NCBI RefSeq assembly: GCF_000827885.1
Contig: NZ_JTKH01000006.1
Coordinates: 372,001-436,000 of the forward strand
Length of the DNA stretch: 64,000 nt
Reading direction: 5' to 3'
Source: Vibrio renipiscarius
GTDB lineage: Bacteria > Pseudomonadota > Gammaproteobacteria > Enterobacterales > Vibrionaceae
Under the pieces are notes generated by a model that saw only the letters and a list, made by a program, of their open reading frames with translations, was not told the origin of the DNA and ran no database searches. The position numbers and the translations under genes were made by a program. Positions 22,072 to 32,807 of the stretch are shown here, piece by piece (within the stretch, counting starts at the first letter, position 1; each line of letters opens with the position of its first letter).

Positions 22072-22917
22072 ATGCTTCGTAGTACACACTTTGAGCTCTC
22101 ATTCGGTTCGGTTGCAGCTTTAGAATACGGTGATGTTAAAACTGCGCCGTATTCGATTGTCTTTTTGCACGGTTGGTTAGATAACGCAGCCAGCTTTCAA
22201 ACGACAATAGACGCGCTGATTACGCTGGAACCTAACGTCCATATTTGTGCGATTGATTTACCAGGGCATGGCTTCTCAAGTCATAAATCTGCCGATAACT
22301 TCTATCTGTTTTTCGACTATCTGGACGATATTTATCAACTTTTGGCGAATATATCGCCAAACAAGTTGCTGTTAGTTGGACATTCCCTTGGTGCTTTGTT
22401 AGCAAGTTGCTATAGTGCCGCCTTTCCTGAACAAGTGGCAGGATTAGTACAGATTGAAGGGAACGGTCCCTTGGCAGAAAGTCCGGAAAATAGCGTGATG
22501 CGTTTGCGTGCAGGCATTAAAAGTCGCCAGCGTATTCGCAACAAACCCCTTCGTACTTTTCCCACTTTAGACGACGCCGTCGCGTTGCGTGCACGAGTCA
22601 ACCAGTTGCGAGTTGAACAAATTAAACCCGTGGTTTGCCGAGGTTTGTTTGAACGCGAGAATGGGTGGGCTTGGCGACATGATGTGAAACTGCAAAGCGA
22701 TTCGCTATATCGCATGGCGAATGAACATGCCGCGCAGTTTCGTCAGCAGATCGTCTGTCCTCAGCTTATTATCTTGGGGACAAGTGGCTTTGAGCATCTT
22801 CGGCAAGATAACGACAGTGTTCAGCATGTTGTCTACATTGAAGGTGGCCATCACTGCCATTTACAGCAGCCACAAGCCGTCGCAGAGCGGATTTTTGGCT
22901 TAGTTAACATAATTTAA
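22072..22917 (+). CDS. Alpha/beta hydrolase
   Basis: 281 aa. It has oxyanion motif FLHGWLDNAASF, a nucleophile elbow GHSLGA with Ser105, and a C-terminal catalytic His in EGGHHCHLQQP. No signal peptide, so cytoplasmic. It has no intergenic gap to the lipoprotein gene, which suggests one operon. It lies before fadD and might act on acyl esters or thioesters, but that is context only. It is not part of the equivalent E. coli cluster. Confidence 0.85.
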   Translation: MLRSTHFELSFGSVAALEYGDVKTAPYSIVFLHGWLDNAASFQTTIDALITLEPNVHICAIDLPGHGFSSHKSADNFYLFFDYLDDIYQLLANISPNKLLLVGHSLGALLASCYSAAFPEQVAGLVQIEGNGPLAESPENSVMRLRAGIKSRQRIRNKPLRTFPTLDDAVALRARVNQLRVEQIKPVVCRGLFERENGWAWRHDVKLQSDSLYRMANEHAAQFRQQIVCPQLIILGTSGFEHLRQDNDSVQHVVYIEGGHHCHLQQPQAVAERIFGLVNII

Positions 22918-23046
22918 ACAAGTGTTTGAGTGTTTCGTGCTCGAACCCTTCGCCTGTGCTGTAATTGGGATTATAAATGGCGTGCTCTAAACGCTATTCG
23001 TTTTCTATTTTATTACCGCACCTGATTTTTTCGAGGAGTAGTTATC

Positions 23047-24765
23047 GTGGATAAACCTTGGTTGTCTCGTTATCCAAATGAAGTGCCTGAGCACATCAAC
23101 CCAGATCAGTACCCATCACTGGTTGAAATGTTTGAGCAGTCAGTACAAAAATATGCTGATCAGCCAGCGTTCATGAATATGGGCTCTGTGATGACTTTCC
23201 GCAAATTGGAAGAGCGTAGCCGCGCATTTGCCGCTTACCTGCAAAATGATCTTAAGCTGAAAAAAGGCGATCGTGTTGCGTTGATGATGCCAAACTTACT
23301 GCAATACCCAGTTGCATTATTTGGTGTGTTGCGTGCCGGTCTGATTGCGGTCAACGTCAATCCACTGTACACCCCACGTGAACTCGAACATCAGTTGAAT
23401 GATTCTGGCGCGAAAGCGATTGTGATCGTGTCAAACTTTGCCAATACGCTTGAGCAAGTGGTTGAGAACACGCCGGTTAAACATGTGATTCTAACGAGTC
23501 TTGGCCAAATGCTGCCACGTGCAAAAGGTACGCTGGTTGATTTTGTGGTTAAGTACGTTAAAGGTATGGTGCCTAAATACGATCTGCCGGGTGCGATTTC
23601 AATGCGTAAAGCATTGCACAAAGGCCGCCGCCTGCAGTACGTGAAACCGTTCATGTCTGGCGATGATATCGCGTTTCTGCAATACACGGGTGGTACGACT
23701 GGCGTGGCAAAAGGCGCAATTTTAACGCATCGCAATATGGTCTCAAACGTTCTGCAAGCCAAAGGCGCCTATGGCCCTGTACTGTCAGAAGGTCGTGAGC
23801 TAGTGGTCACTGCTCTGCCGCTTTATCATGTGTTTGCGTTAACCGTAAACTGCCTTCTGTTTGTTGAAATTGGGGGTAATAACCTACTGATCACCAACCC
23901 ACGTGATATTCCGGGCTTTATCAAAGAACTGCAAAAATACGCGTTTACGGCGATCACCGGTGTGAACACATTGTTTAATGCTTTGGTGAACAACGAAGAT
24001 TTCCACGAGCTTAACTTCAAAAATATGAAGTTATCTGTTGGTGGTGGTATGGCAGTTCAACGCGGCGTAGCGGATAAGTGGAAGAAAATTACCGGTGTGC
24101 ACCTTTTAGAAGGTTATGGCCTGACAGAATGTGCACCATTGGTGACGGGTAACCCGTACGATCTGACGGATTACACCGGTGCCATTGGCCTACCTGTACC
24201 GTCGACGGAAGTGCGCATTGTCGATGAAGAAGGGCAACCGCTGCCGAATACGGAAGTGGGTGAGCTGCAAGTTCGTGGCCCACAGGTCATGCAAGGTTAC
24301 TGGCAACGTCCTGAAGCAACCAAAGAAGTATTAACGGAAGATGGTTGGCTATCGACGGGTGATATCGTTAAGTTCGATGACGAAGGCTTGCTGTACATCG
24401 TTGACCGTAAAAAAGACATGATTTTGGTTTCAGGCTTCAACGTTTACCCGAATGAACTTGAAGATGTCGTGTCACTGCATGGCAAAGTGTTGGAAGTTGC
24501 TGCAATCGGCCAGCCACATGAAGTGTCAGGTGAGGTTGTGAAGCTTTATGTCGTGAAACGAGACCCAAGCTTAACCAAGGAAGAAGTGATTGCTCACTGC
24601 CGTCAACATATGACTGGCTACAAAATTCCTAAATTGGTTGAGTTTAAAGATGAACTGCCAAAAACCAATGTAGGCAAGATTTTACGTCGCGTGTTGCGCG
24701 AAGAAAATGATGCGAATCTTGCAAAAGCGGCACAAGAAAAAGCCGCGGACGCAAAGGCTGAGTAA
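23047..24765 (+). CDS. fadD: Long-chain fatty acid-CoA ligase
   Basis: 572 aa acyl-CoA synthetase that couples uptake to activation of long-chain fatty acids at the inner membrane. The AMP-binding P-loop is [12 protein letters not shown], followed by [12 protein letters not shown], the adenylate motif [15 protein letters not shown] and the FACS signature [18 protein letters not shown]. The start is GTG at 23047 with SD gaggag. The C-terminal 15 residues are Ala and Lys rich. I see no clear FadR operator in the 130 bp upstream, unlike fadH. Confidence 0.96.
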   Translation: MDKPWLSRYPNEVPEHINPDQYPSLVEMFEQSVQKYADQPAFMNMGSVMTFRKLEERSRAFAAYLQNDLKLKKGDRVALMMPNLLQYPVALFGVLRAGLIAVNVNPLYTPRELEHQLNDSGAKAIVIVSNFANTLEQVVENTPVKHVILTSLGQMLPRAKGTLVDFVVKYVKGMVPKYDLPGAISMRKALHKGRRLQYVKPFMSGDDIAFLQYTGGTTGVAKGAILTHRNMVSNVLQAKGAYGPVLSEGRELVVTALPLYHVFALTVNCLLFVEIGGNNLLITNPRDIPGFIKELQKYAFTAITGVNTLFNALVNNEDFHELNFKNMKLSVGGGMAVQRGVADKWKKITGVHLLEGYGLTECAPLVTGNPYDLTDYTGAIGLPVPSTEVRIVDEEGQPLPNTEVGELQVRGPQVMQGYWQRPEATKEVLTEDGWLSTGDIVKFDDEGLLYIVDRKKDMILVSGFNVYPNELEDVVSLHGKVLEVAAIGQPHEVSGEVVKLYVVKRDPSLTKEEVIAHCRQHMTGYKIPKLVEFKDELPKTNVGKILRRVLREENDANLAKAAQEKAADAKAE

Positions 24766-24795
24766 GCCAAGCACCATTGAATAATTAGTGATAGA

Positions 24796-24823
24796 ATGCC
24801 GGCTCATGTAGCCGGCATTTTTT
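24796..24823 (+). terminator. Terminator of fadD
   Basis: Stem atgccggct / agccggcat with a CATGT loop, then six Ts. It lies only 14 bp before the rnd start codon. Confidence 0.9.
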
Positions 24824-24836
24824 ATGCGAGAATTAA

Positions 24837-25955
24837 GTGAACTATCAGATTATTACCCAGAGTACTGAATTAGACGTTGTCTGTAAGCAAGCCCGCACGG
24901 TAGAAACCGTCATGCTAGACACTGAGTTTGTCCGTACCCGAACCTTTTATCCTCAGTTAGGCTTAATTCAGCTATTTGATGGCCAAACCTTATCATTGAT
25001 CGACCCTCTGGCGATTGACGACATGAGTGCCTTTGTGGATTTGCTGCAAGATACTTCGGTAATGAAGGTTTTACATGCCTGTGGTGAAGATCTGGAAGTG
25101 TTTAATAACAGCTTTGGTTGCCTACCACAGCCAATGGTTGATACACAAATCATGGCCGCGTTCTTAGGTAATGGCCTTTCAACAGGCTTTGCGGCGCTTG
25201 TAAAAGACAACTTGGGTGTCGAGCTGGATAAAAGTGAATCTCGTACCGATTGGATGGCGCGCCCATTAACACAAAAGCAGCTTGATTATGCCGCCGCTGA
25301 CGTGCACTACCTTAAGCCGCTTTACGAAAAGTTGCTTAGTGAGCTTGAGCCGACAGGCTGGTGGCCAGCCGCTAAACAAGAATGTGCTTTGATTGCTTCT
25401 AAGCGCATCAAAAAAGTCGATGCTGACAAAGTCTATCTTGATATTAAAGGCGCATGGCAATTAAGACCGCGTGAGTTAGCGATCTTAAAACCATTGGCGA
25501 CTTGGCGTTATAAAGAAGCGATTCGCCGTGACTTGGCTTTGAATTTCGTTTTCAAAGAAAATGATTTGCTGACGGTTGCGCGATTGGGTATCCAGAATCG
25601 CAATCAAATGGAACAGGAAGGGGTTGACCCTCGTTCGGCTCAGCGCCACAGCGCACGTATCATCTCATTGGTTAAAGCCGCGAAAGAGACACCGGCCGAT
25701 CAGTTCCCAGAGTCGATTGAGCGCTTAATGGATATGCCAGGCTACAAGCAGTTGTTTAAAGTACTAAAAGATGAAGTGAAGAAAGCATCGGACAGCAGCG
25801 GTTTGGCGAGTGAGTTTTTAGCGTCTAAAAAGCAATTGAACAGTTTACTAACGTGGGTGTGGCGTCGTAATCGTGACGAAAATAAACGTCCTGATTTGAT
25901 GCAAGGCTGGCGCTTAGAGTTGCTAGGCAACAAACTGGATAAATTGATCAAATAG
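24837..25955 (+). CDS. rnd: Ribonuclease D
   Basis: 372 aa 3'-5' exoribonuclease that trims tRNA 3' ends. DEDD exonuclease residues are visible: LDTEFV (Asp28, Glu30), the Asp in HACGEDLEVF, and DYAAADVHYL. Two HRDC domains follow (around 210-290 and 290-370; RPRELAILKPLATWRYKEA). The start is GTG at 24837, just behind the fadD terminator, so transcription must begin within or very close to the fadD 3' end, or read through it. Confidence 0.94.
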   Translation: MNYQIITQSTELDVVCKQARTVETVMLDTEFVRTRTFYPQLGLIQLFDGQTLSLIDPLAIDDMSAFVDLLQDTSVMKVLHACGEDLEVFNNSFGCLPQPMVDTQIMAAFLGNGLSTGFAALVKDNLGVELDKSESRTDWMARPLTQKQLDYAAADVHYLKPLYEKLLSELEPTGWWPAAKQECALIASKRIKKVDADKVYLDIKGAWQLRPRELAILKPLATWRYKEAIRRDLALNFVFKENDLLTVARLGIQNRNQMEQEGVDPRSAQRHSARIISLVKAAKETPADQFPESIERLMDMPGYKQLFKVLKDEVKKASDSSGLASEFLASKKQLNSLLTWVWRRNRDENKRPDLMQGWRLELLGNKLDKLIK

Positions 25956-26059
25956 CAGGCGTGTTTCCTTTCTTGATCACCCGTGTATAACTTGGATTGA
26001 TTGGGGTTGTACACTTTTGAGGTTGTGCACTATCAAGATTGGAACCAACGCTTGAGTAA

Positions 26060-26097
26060 AAAGAAAGGCTAGGTATTTAAATACCTAGCCTTTCTTT
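26060..26097. terminator. Bidirectional terminator between rnd and the SulP gene
   Basis: Perfect 19-bp inverted repeat without loop (aaagaaaggctaggtattt and its complement), T-rich on the right and A-rich on the left, between convergent genes. Confidence 0.92.
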
Positions 26098-26121
26098 TTT
26101 TAACGAGTAGACGTATGAGGG

Positions 26122-27681
26122 TTAACCTGCCAACACGTCTGTCGCGACTTTGTAGCTTGGATCTTCTTTCACGTTGATTTCAACGAGGCTGCCTGCTTTA
26201 TGCAGTAATGCACGACAATCTTGGCTTAAATGACGAAGATGCAGTGTTTTGCCTGCTGCCACATAGCGTTCTGCCAGTGTTTCAATCGCTTCAATCGCTG
26301 AGTGGTCGGTCACTCGTGAATGAGCAAAGTCGACGATAACGTCATCAGGGTCGCTTTTCGGGCTAAATAGCTCCAAGAAGTTTGCTGCGCTGCCAAAGAA
26401 GATTGGGCCGTGAATATGGTAAACCTTCACACCATCTTCATTGGTTTTACTTGATGCGTAAATGTGTTTAGCGTGTTCCCATGCAAACATCAATGCTGAA
26501 GCGACAACCCCCACAGCAACGGCAACCGCAAGGTCAGTCAGAACAGTGACGACGGTAACCAATACGATAACAAAGAAGTCTTGTTTAGGTACACGACGAG
26601 CCAGTTTGAAGGTTGCCCATTCAAACGTACCGATAACCACCATAAACATCACGCCAACAAGCGCCGCAAGTGGGATCATCTCAATCAGTGCTGACGCAAA
26701 CAAAATAAAGCACAGCAATGCAACCGCAGCAACAATACCCGAAAGACGACCACGGCCACCTGAGTTCACGTTGATCATTGATTGACCGATCATGGCACAG
26801 CCACCCATCGCACCAAAAACAGAACATGTCACGTTAGCCAGGCCTTGGCCCATACACTCACGGTTAGATTGACCGCGTGTATTGGTCATCTCATCAAGTA
26901 CCGTCAGTGTTAGTAGTGATTCAATCAACCCGATCGCTGCCAGGATGATCGCGTAAGGGAGGATCACTTGCAGAGTTTCAAGGGTAAATGGCACGGTCGG
27001 AATAGAGAAGGTAGGCAGTGAGCCTGCCAGCGTTGCGGCTTCATCACCAGACATTGTACGCAAGAAATCGACGACGGTGCGTGTGTCTAAGTCCAATCCA
27101 ACCACTAAAGCCGTCACCGTTACGATTGCGACGAGAGACGATGGAACAGCGGTAGTGAACTTTGGCAGAAAGTGAATAATCGCCATCGTCAACGCAACCA
27201 AGCCTAGCATTAATGCCATTTGGTCGGTTGGTAACCATGTTAGCGCGCCGCTCATATCAGGCGCTTTGAATTGGCCTAGCTGTGCAAGGAAGATAACGAT
27301 AGCAAGACCGTTAACGAAGCCAATCATTACTGGGTGTGGCACCATGCGGATAAATTTACCCAGCTTGAATAAGCCAGCGGTAATTTGCAGTAGGCCAGCG
27401 AGCATGATCGCAGCGAATAGGTATTGAACACCGTGTGATGAAACCAGAGCGACCATCACAACGGCCATGGCGCCCGTCGCACCAGAAATCATACCAGGAC
27501 GGCCACCAAAAATAGAAGTAATCAGGCCAACGATAAAGGCTGCGTAAAGACCAACCATAGGGTCCACGCCAGCGACGAAGGCAAAGGCAACGGCTTCAGG
27601 TACAAGGGCAAGTGAAACCGTTAAACCAGATAACACATCGTTTTTTACGGAGTGTTTTGAAAATTGAGGGAATTCAAACAT
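26122..27681 (-). CDS. SulP-family anion transporter with STAS domain
   Basis: 519 aa. About 12-14 hydrophobic segments in the first 400 residues, starting with the SulP marks [23 protein letters not shown] and [26 protein letters not shown]. The C-terminal 110 residues are a STAS domain ([37 protein letters not shown]). The family carries sulphate, bicarbonate or dicarboxylates, often with sodium; the ion cannot be told from the sequence. It is monocistronic. Confidence 0.88.
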   Translation of the reverse strand: MFEFPQFSKHSVKNDVLSGLTVSLALVPEAVAFAFVAGVDPMVGLYAAFIVGLITSIFGGRPGMISGATGAMAVVMVALVSSHGVQYLFAAIMLAGLLQITAGLFKLGKFIRMVPHPVMIGFVNGLAIVIFLAQLGQFKAPDMSGALTWLPTDQMALMLGLVALTMAIIHFLPKFTTAVPSSLVAIVTVTALVVGLDLDTRTVVDFLRTMSGDEAATLAGSLPTFSIPTVPFTLETLQVILPYAIILAAIGLIESLLTLTVLDEMTNTRGQSNRECMGQGLANVTCSVFGAMGGCAMIGQSMINVNSGGRGRLSGIVAAVALLCFILFASALIEMIPLAALVGVMFMVVIGTFEWATFKLARRVPKQDFFVIVLVTVVTVLTDLAVAVAVGVVASALMFAWEHAKHIYASSKTNEDGVKVYHIHGPIFFGSAANFLELFSPKSDPDDVIVDFAHSRVTDHSAIEAIETLAERYVAAGKTLHLRHLSQDCRALLHKAGSLVEINVKEDPSYKVATDVLAG

Positions 27682-28018
27682 ATTTGCTCAGTTTGGCTAA
27701 GTGTTTAAAATTATTCTAAATTGTACTCTATGCGTTACTAAAGCAAACGGTGATGTAAAAGAGCAGAGTAACAAAAGATAAAATTCAGATCGCGCGAGGC
27801 ATGCTACAGAAAACTGTGATTAAGTTCAAGAATGAAGCAGTTTTTAACCGCCATTTGTACGAAATAACACGGCATCTAAAGGCCCACTTGTTGTTTGCGC
27901 AATTGTGCACATATGTGCTTGGGCGAATCAGCATAAATAAAAAAAGGCTGCTATTACTAGCAGCCTTGATTGGTTCTATCGTTGCTTAGAAATCGTGCAA
28001 CTTAAGAAGCCTTATCGC
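27682..28018. other. Intergenic region between the SulP gene and rne
   Basis: 337 bp between two minus-strand genes. It contains the rne terminator (27938-27968) and, presumably, the SulP promoter. A plus-strand ORF at 27801-27989 runs through the terminator and is judged spurious. Confidence 0.6.
27938..27968 (-). terminator. Terminator of rne
   Basis: On the minus strand the stem aaggctgct / agcagcctt with a six-base loop is followed by a run of seven Ts, about 50 bp after the rne stop. Confidence 0.9.
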
Positions 28019-31000
28019 TTAGAAGCTTTGAGGCTTCGTCATTCCAGCCCCAGCTTGGGTCTTCGCTGACTGGCTACCCGCGCCGATGGCTTGGTATCGC
28101 TCAGTACGGAAAGGTGCTGCCGTTACAGAAATTTCACGCAGTTCTTGCGGGCCAGGGGCTTTCGCCATTGGAGAGCAAGCATGTGCTTTCAAGTTCGCAA
28201 CTTTATCTGCTGAAGGTGCTTTTACCGTTTCAGTCATTACGTCAACAACGGCTTCAACGACCACTTCTGGTGCAGTTTCAACCGCGACTGTCTCTTCAAC
28301 AATCACGACTGGAGCTTCAGTTGGTGCTTCAACGATAACGGTTTCAGCCGGAGCCTCAACAATCACAGTCTCTTCTACAACAGGTTCGTTAACGATGATG
28401 ACATCAGCAACTTCAACCGCAGTAACAGGTGCTTCAACAATCGCTTCAGTCACAACTTCAACTTCTGCAACCGCCGCTTCAGCAACAGTTTCATTGATTG
28501 CAGCTTGCGGTGCAACGTACTCTTCATGCTGAATAATCACTTTACCCATTGCTGTTTCAGGGCAAGCGAATCCACCTAGTGTTTCTGTCGAAGCGATGGT
28601 CACTTCTTCTTCAACGATCTGTGGTTGAACAGGTTGAGGGCGTTGCGCTGGTTTAGCTAGGTCGTAACGAGGCATCACTTTACCCATTGCCATCTCAGGA
28701 GAGGCGACACCACCTTTGCGTAGGCGGAATGGGTTAGGGCGACGATCGCGACCACGACGACGACGTTGTCCGCTCGCACGTAAGTGACGAGGTGAACGAC
28801 GGTTACGACGTTGCTTGCCATTATCAGCATCGTTTTCGTTGTTATCCGCTTTGATCGTTTCAACCGCTGGCTCAACGGCTACAGGTGCTTCAACGGCCAC
28901 TGGTACTACAACCGGTTCAGCGATAGCTTCTTCTGCATTTGCACGTTGATCTTTAACGCGAATTTGCTTCGTTAGCTTACGACGTTGACGACGTTCTTTG
29001 ATTTTTGCTGTTTTTTCTTCAGCACGAACATCGACAACTGGCTCAACTTGAGCTTCAGCAGCCAGTTTTAGACCTTCTTCAGCAACTTTGCTTGGCTTAA
29101 CATCTTCACGCTTGTTACGGCGCTCTTGTTTAGGCTTGCGATTTTGCTGTTTAGGTTCAGTTGATAGCGCTTGTTGCTCGTTGTTGCTGTCATCGCGATT
29201 TGGCTTGTTACGCTTGTTATCACGTTTATCATCGCGGTTGCGACGATTACGGTCATTGCGGTCATTGCCATTACGGTCATCACGTTCGTTGCGATCGTTA
29301 CGGTTGTTGTTACGATCATTACGGTCGTTGCGCTCGTTACGATTATTGTTGCGATCATTACGGTCGTTACGATTATTGCGACGATTGCGATTGTTACGAT
29401 TTGGACGCTCGTTTGCTTTCGGCTCTTCTTTTTTCTCTTCATCTTTAGCTGAGCCAAAAATGAAGTCGCCTAGTGCTTTAATGAATCGGCTGATTAGGCC
29501 TGGTTGAGCGTCGCTTGCTTCTACTTTTTTCGCTGGTGCTGCTGGTTTTACTGGTGCAGCGGTTGGCGCTGGAGCAGGAGCTGGCGCTGATTGTGCCGGC
29601 GCTGCAAAACCGCGTAGAGCAGGTTCTTCAATCTTCTTAGGTTTGATGTCAGTGTCAGGAATATCTTTTCCTTCCGCTTCTTTCAGAGCATCTAGCTTTT
29701 TAGGCAGTAGATAAGAAAGTAGGTCAAACTCTTCGCCTTCACGAACACGAACCACTTCAAAGTGAGGGGTTTCCATGTCTGAGTTAGGCACAACTAAGAT
29801 TTTAACGTCTTGGTTTTTCTCGATATGGTTTACTGAGCGACGTTTTTCGTTCAATAGGTAAGAAGCGATTGGCACAGGCACAACAGCAAGAACTTGTGCT
29901 GTGTTGTCTTTTAATGCTTCTTCTTCGATCAAACGCAGTACAGAAAGTGCTAGAGATTCGTTATCACGAATCACACCGGTACCGGTACAACGAGGACAAA
30001 TGTGGTGGCTTGCTTCAGCAAGAGACGGGCTCAAGCGTTGACGAGACATCTCAAGTAGACCAAAGCGAGAAATACGACCAATCTGAACACGAGCACGATC
30101 CATACGAACCGCGTCACGTAGACGGTTTTCAACTTCACGCTGGTGACGAACAGGGGTCATATCGATGAAATCGATGACCACTAGACCGCCAAGGTCGCGC
30201 AGACGTAGCTGACGAGCAATTTCGTCCGCTGCTTCTAAGTTAGTGTTTAGAGCCGTTTCTTCGATATCGCCGCCTTTTGTTGCGCGAGCTGAGTTGATAT
30301 CGATAGAGGTGAGGGCTTCTGTTGGGTCGATAACGATCGAGCCGCCAGAAGGCAAACGAACTTCGCGTTGGAACGCGGATTCAATTTGGCTTTCGATTTG
30401 GTAGTGGCTAAATAGCGGCACTTCACCATCGTATTTCTTCACACGGTTAACGAAATCAGGGCGTACTAGACGAATGTGCTCAAGAGCGCGATCGTACATA
30501 GTGTTGCTGTCGATTAAGATTTCGCCAATATCGCGACGCAAGTAGTCACGAATCGCGCGAACGATAACGTTACTTTCTTGGTGAATTAGGAATGGTGCTG
30601 CGTTGCTATCAGACGCTTGTTTGATTGCGCTCCAATGATTAAGAAGAACGTTTAGGTCCCACTCAAGCTCTTCTGCACTTTTACCTACACCAGCGGTACG
30701 CACGATTAGGCCCATACCTTGCGGTAGTTCCAATGTGCTTAGTGCTGCTTTAAGTTGAGTGCGCTCGTCACCTTCGATACGGCGAGAAATACCACCGGCA
30801 CGAGGGTTGTTAGGCATAAGAACTAAGTAACTACCCGCAAGAGAGATAAAAGTGGTTAACGCTGCACCTTTGTTGCCGCGCTCTTCTTTCTCAACTTGTA
30901 CGATTACTTCTTGTCCTTCCGTTAGCACTTCTTTAATGCTTGGACGGCCTTGGTAGGTATAACCTTGAGGGAAGTATTCGCGAGCAATTTCTTTAAGAGG

Positions 31001-31204
31001 GAGGAAACCGTGTCTTTCTGCACCATAGTCAACAAAAGCCGCTTCAAGGCTTGGTTCGATGCGAGTGATACGTCCTTTGTAGATGTTTGCTTTTTTAGAT
31101 TCGTGACCTGGGCTCTCGATATCAAGATCGAATAAGCGCTGACCGTCCACTAAAGCAACACGCAACTCTTCTTTTTGAGTTGCGTTGATTAGCATTCTTT
31201 TCAT
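28019..31204 (-). CDS. rne: Ribonuclease E
   Basis: Essential endonuclease and degradosome scaffold, 1061 aa, the same length as E. coli RNase E. The catalytic half includes an S1 domain (about 35-125), the two metal-binding Asp in [10 protein letters not shown] and VIDFIDMTP, and the Zn-link CPRCTGTG. The scaffold half begins after residue 510. It contains a Pro/Ala linker, the amphipathic membrane-targeting helix [18 protein letters not shown], an Arg/Asn/Asp-rich RNA-binding block built from [15 protein letters not shown] repeats, a second Arg-rich block, and a Val/Glu/Ala-rich acidic stretch. Two GG-x-A-x-PE-x-AMGKV motifs occur, and an SPMAKAPGP motif lies near the C-terminus. Confidence 0.96.
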   Translation of the reverse strand: MKRMLINATQKEELRVALVDGQRLFDLDIESPGHESKKANIYKGRITRIEPSLEAAFVDYGAERHGFLPLKEIAREYFPQGYTYQGRPSIKEVLTEGQEVIVQVEKEERGNKGAALTTFISLAGSYLVLMPNNPRAGGISRRIEGDERTQLKAALSTLELPQGMGLIVRTAGVGKSAEELEWDLNVLLNHWSAIKQASDSNAAPFLIHQESNVIVRAIRDYLRRDIGEILIDSNTMYDRALEHIRLVRPDFVNRVKKYDGEVPLFSHYQIESQIESAFQREVRLPSGGSIVIDPTEALTSIDINSARATKGGDIEETALNTNLEAADEIARQLRLRDLGGLVVIDFIDMTPVRHQREVENRLRDAVRMDRARVQIGRISRFGLLEMSRQRLSPSLAEASHHICPRCTGTGVIRDNESLALSVLRLIEEEALKDNTAQVLAVVPVPIASYLLNEKRRSVNHIEKNQDVKILVVPNSDMETPHFEVVRVREGEEFDLLSYLLPKKLDALKEAEGKDIPDTDIKPKKIEEPALRGFAAPAQSAPAPAPAPTAAPVKPAAPAKKVEASDAQPGLISRFIKALGDFIFGSAKDEEKKEEPKANERPNRNNRNRRNNRNDRNDRNNNRNERNDRNDRNNNRNDRNERDDRNGNDRNDRNRRNRDDKRDNKRNKPNRDDSNNEQQALSTEPKQQNRKPKQERRNKREDVKPSKVAEEGLKLAAEAQVEPVVDVRAEEKTAKIKERRQRRKLTKQIRVKDQRANAEEAIAEPVVVPVAVEAPVAVEPAVETIKADNNENDADNGKQRRNRRSPRHLRASGQRRRRGRDRRPNPFRLRKGGVASPEMAMGKVMPRYDLAKPAQRPQPVQPQIVEEEVTIASTETLGGFACPETAMGKVIIQHEEYVAPQAAINETVAEAAVAEVEVVTEAIVEAPVTAVEVADVIIVNEPVVEETVIVEAPAETVIVEAPTEAPVVIVEETVAVETAPEVVVEAVVDVMTETVKAPSADKVANLKAHACSPMAKAPGPQELREISVTAAPFRTERYQAIGAGSQSAKTQAGAGMTKPQSF
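29230..29400 (-). repeat. Imperfect tandem repeats coding for the Arg/Asn-rich block of RNase E
   Basis: The plus strand shows repeats of the kind cgttacgatcattacggtcg and gttgcgatcattacggtcgt, in units of 9 to 27 bases, over some 170 bp. They encode the [11 protein letters not shown] pattern. All six frames stay open across parts of it, which creates false ORFs on the plus strand. Confidence 0.8.
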
Positions 31205-31759
31205 TTAAAAATCTCGTTGTCATTTTTTTATTGTGCTTGTTGCTTTGCTCTCTCTCTCACGGTGCCAGATCCCATGGTTTATTCAGTGCAGCCTCCCGGC
31301 TGGAGGGATGCTCTGGGGCACTCCAGTTCTCACATGCAGTTAACTTGTGAGCCGCGATTTCGGCGGAATATACTCAACATGAAAGGAGATGAGTAGAGCA
31401 ACAAGAAGCCAACGTTGGAAAGGTCTTACGCCGTGTGCTGCGTTTCCTATTCGTTAGCAATCTACTCATTTTTTGCGTTAAATGATTTGACTTGTATAAA
31501 TATAAATCAAATCGCTCTTTGCAAGGACAGAACTATAGCAGTACCCAGTAAACACGGCAATCGGCTTTATTGTAAAACAACCAATAATCAGTGTTTATGT
31601 TTGATAATATCGTGTTGAAACATGTTTTTTATTTCGTTAACAGTCATCTAACCGATGAGCCGCCCTAAATTTACACGCAATCGATTCAAAATTGCTTCAT
31701 CTATAGTCTGGAATGAAGAAAATGTGAATTTGGTCTGATTTGAGTGATAGAATAGAAAC
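31205..31759. promoter_or_regulatory. Divergent rne/rluC intergenic region with structured rne leader
   Basis: 555 bp with no gene. Next to rne the sequence is T-rich and then holds three hairpins: CCTCC/GGAGG (31292-31306), CTCACA/TGTGAG (31329-31351) and CCGC/GCGG (31352-31366). In E. coli the approximately 360-nt rne leader contains hairpins through which RNase E cuts its own mRNA; the size and layout here fit such a leader. The rluC promoter lies at the other end: an extended -10 TGATAGAAT (31745-31753) only six bases before the rluC ATG. Confidence 0.65.
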
Positions 31760-32707
31760 ATGAGCGAAATTAGAACCCAAGTCCAGTTTGTCGATATCGA
31801 TCAAGATATGGCAGGCCAGCGCATTGATAACTTTCTGCGCAATCAATTAAAAAGCATCCCGAAAAGCATGGTTTATCGTATCGTGCGTAAAGGGGAAGTC
31901 CGAGTTAACAAAAAACGCGTAAAAGCGGAATACAAATTACAAGCTGGGGACGTGGTGCGAATTCCACCGGTAACGGTTGAAGAGAAAACGCCGGAAGTGG
32001 CACCAAGTACGAAGCTTAACAAAGTGGCTGAATTAGAAGATATGATCATCTATGAAGATGAACATATGCTGATTTTGAATAAGCCGTCGGGTACTGCGGT
32101 TCATGGCGGTAGCGGTTTAAAATTTGGTGCGATTGAAGCGTTACGCGCTTTGCGCCCACAAGCTCGATTTTTAGAACTTGTGCATCGCATCGATCGCGAT
32201 ACATCCGGTATTTTGTTAGTGGCGAAGAAGCGTTCAGCGTTGCGTCATTTACAAGCCCAGTTCCGTGAAAAAACGGTTCAGAAATATTACTTTGCGTTGG
32301 TGATGGGTGAGTGGAAAGCAAGCTGTAAGGTTGTGAATGCACCACTGCTTAAAAACGAAGTCAACAGCATAGTACGTGTGAACCCGAACGGTAAACCGTC
32401 AGAAACGCGCTTTAAAGTGTTAGAAAAATTCCCTAACGCGACCTTGATTCAAGCGAGCCCTATTACTGGACGTACTCACCAGATTCGTGTTCACGTGCAG
32501 TATGCAGGCCATCCGATTGGGTGGGATGATCGTTATGGTGATCGTCGTTTTGATGCCTACACAGCAAAAGTAGGTCTAGACCGTCTGTTCTTACACGCGG
32601 CTAATATTAAGTTCCAACATCCATCGAATGACGAATGGATGGAAATCAATGCTCCACTGGACCAAAAGCTTGAAAAAGTATTGGCTGGTTTGAGAAAGTT
32701 GGTTTAA
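31760..32707 (+). CDS. rluC: 23S rRNA pseudouridine(955/2504/2580) synthase RluC
   Basis: 315 aa. An N-terminal S4 RNA-binding domain (about 18-80: AGQRIDNFLRNQLKSIPKSM) is followed by the RluA-type catalytic domain with Asp145 in HRIDRDTSG and the TGRTHQIRVH motif. E. coli RluC is 319 aa. No SD precedes the ATG, and the predicted -10 is so near that the message may be leaderless. It lies divergent from rne, as in E. coli. Confidence 0.94.
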   Translation: MSEIRTQVQFVDIDQDMAGQRIDNFLRNQLKSIPKSMVYRIVRKGEVRVNKKRVKAEYKLQAGDVVRIPPVTVEEKTPEVAPSTKLNKVAELEDMIIYEDEHMLILNKPSGTAVHGGSGLKFGAIEALRALRPQARFLELVHRIDRDTSGILLVAKKRSALRHLQAQFREKTVQKYYFALVMGEWKASCKVVNAPLLKNEVNSIVRVNPNGKPSETRFKVLEKFPNATLIQASPITGRTHQIRVHVQYAGHPIGWDDRYGDRRFDAYTAKVGLDRLFLHAANIKFQHPSNDEWMEINAPLDQKLEKVLAGLRKLV

Positions 32708-32752
32708 TTGCATTGTCGTCATTTGACGACGATTGTGATGATTAATGAGCAG

Positions 32753-32792
32753 CGGCAAAGGATGCGTCAGCAAACCCTTTGCCGTTGTTTTA
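32753..32792. terminator. Terminator between rluC and yceF
   Basis: Stem cggcaaagg / cctttgccg with a 14-base loop, followed by TTGTTTTAT. It lies between convergent genes. Confidence 0.8.
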
Positions 32793-32807
32793 TATATGCT
32801 TCTATGT

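Noticed and set aside
27801..27989. 62-codon plus-strand ORF beside the rne terminator
   Set aside because: It crosses the rne terminator hairpin and has no SD.
28086..28532. Plus-strand ORF of 148 codons opposite the RNase E tail
   Set aside because: Ser/Thr/Ala-only composition is the mirror of the Val/Glu/Ala-rich rne codons; no SD.
29230..29400. Direct repeats that could suggest a CRISPR array
   Set aside because: Units are short, irregular and without unique spacers, and they encode a known low-complexity part of RNase E.
29088..29507. Plus-strand ORFs opposite the RNase E Arg/Asn block
   Set aside because: They are by-products of repeat DNA with long open frames; composition (Leu/Arg/Ser or Cys/Tyr/His runs) is not protein-like and rne is clearly coding.
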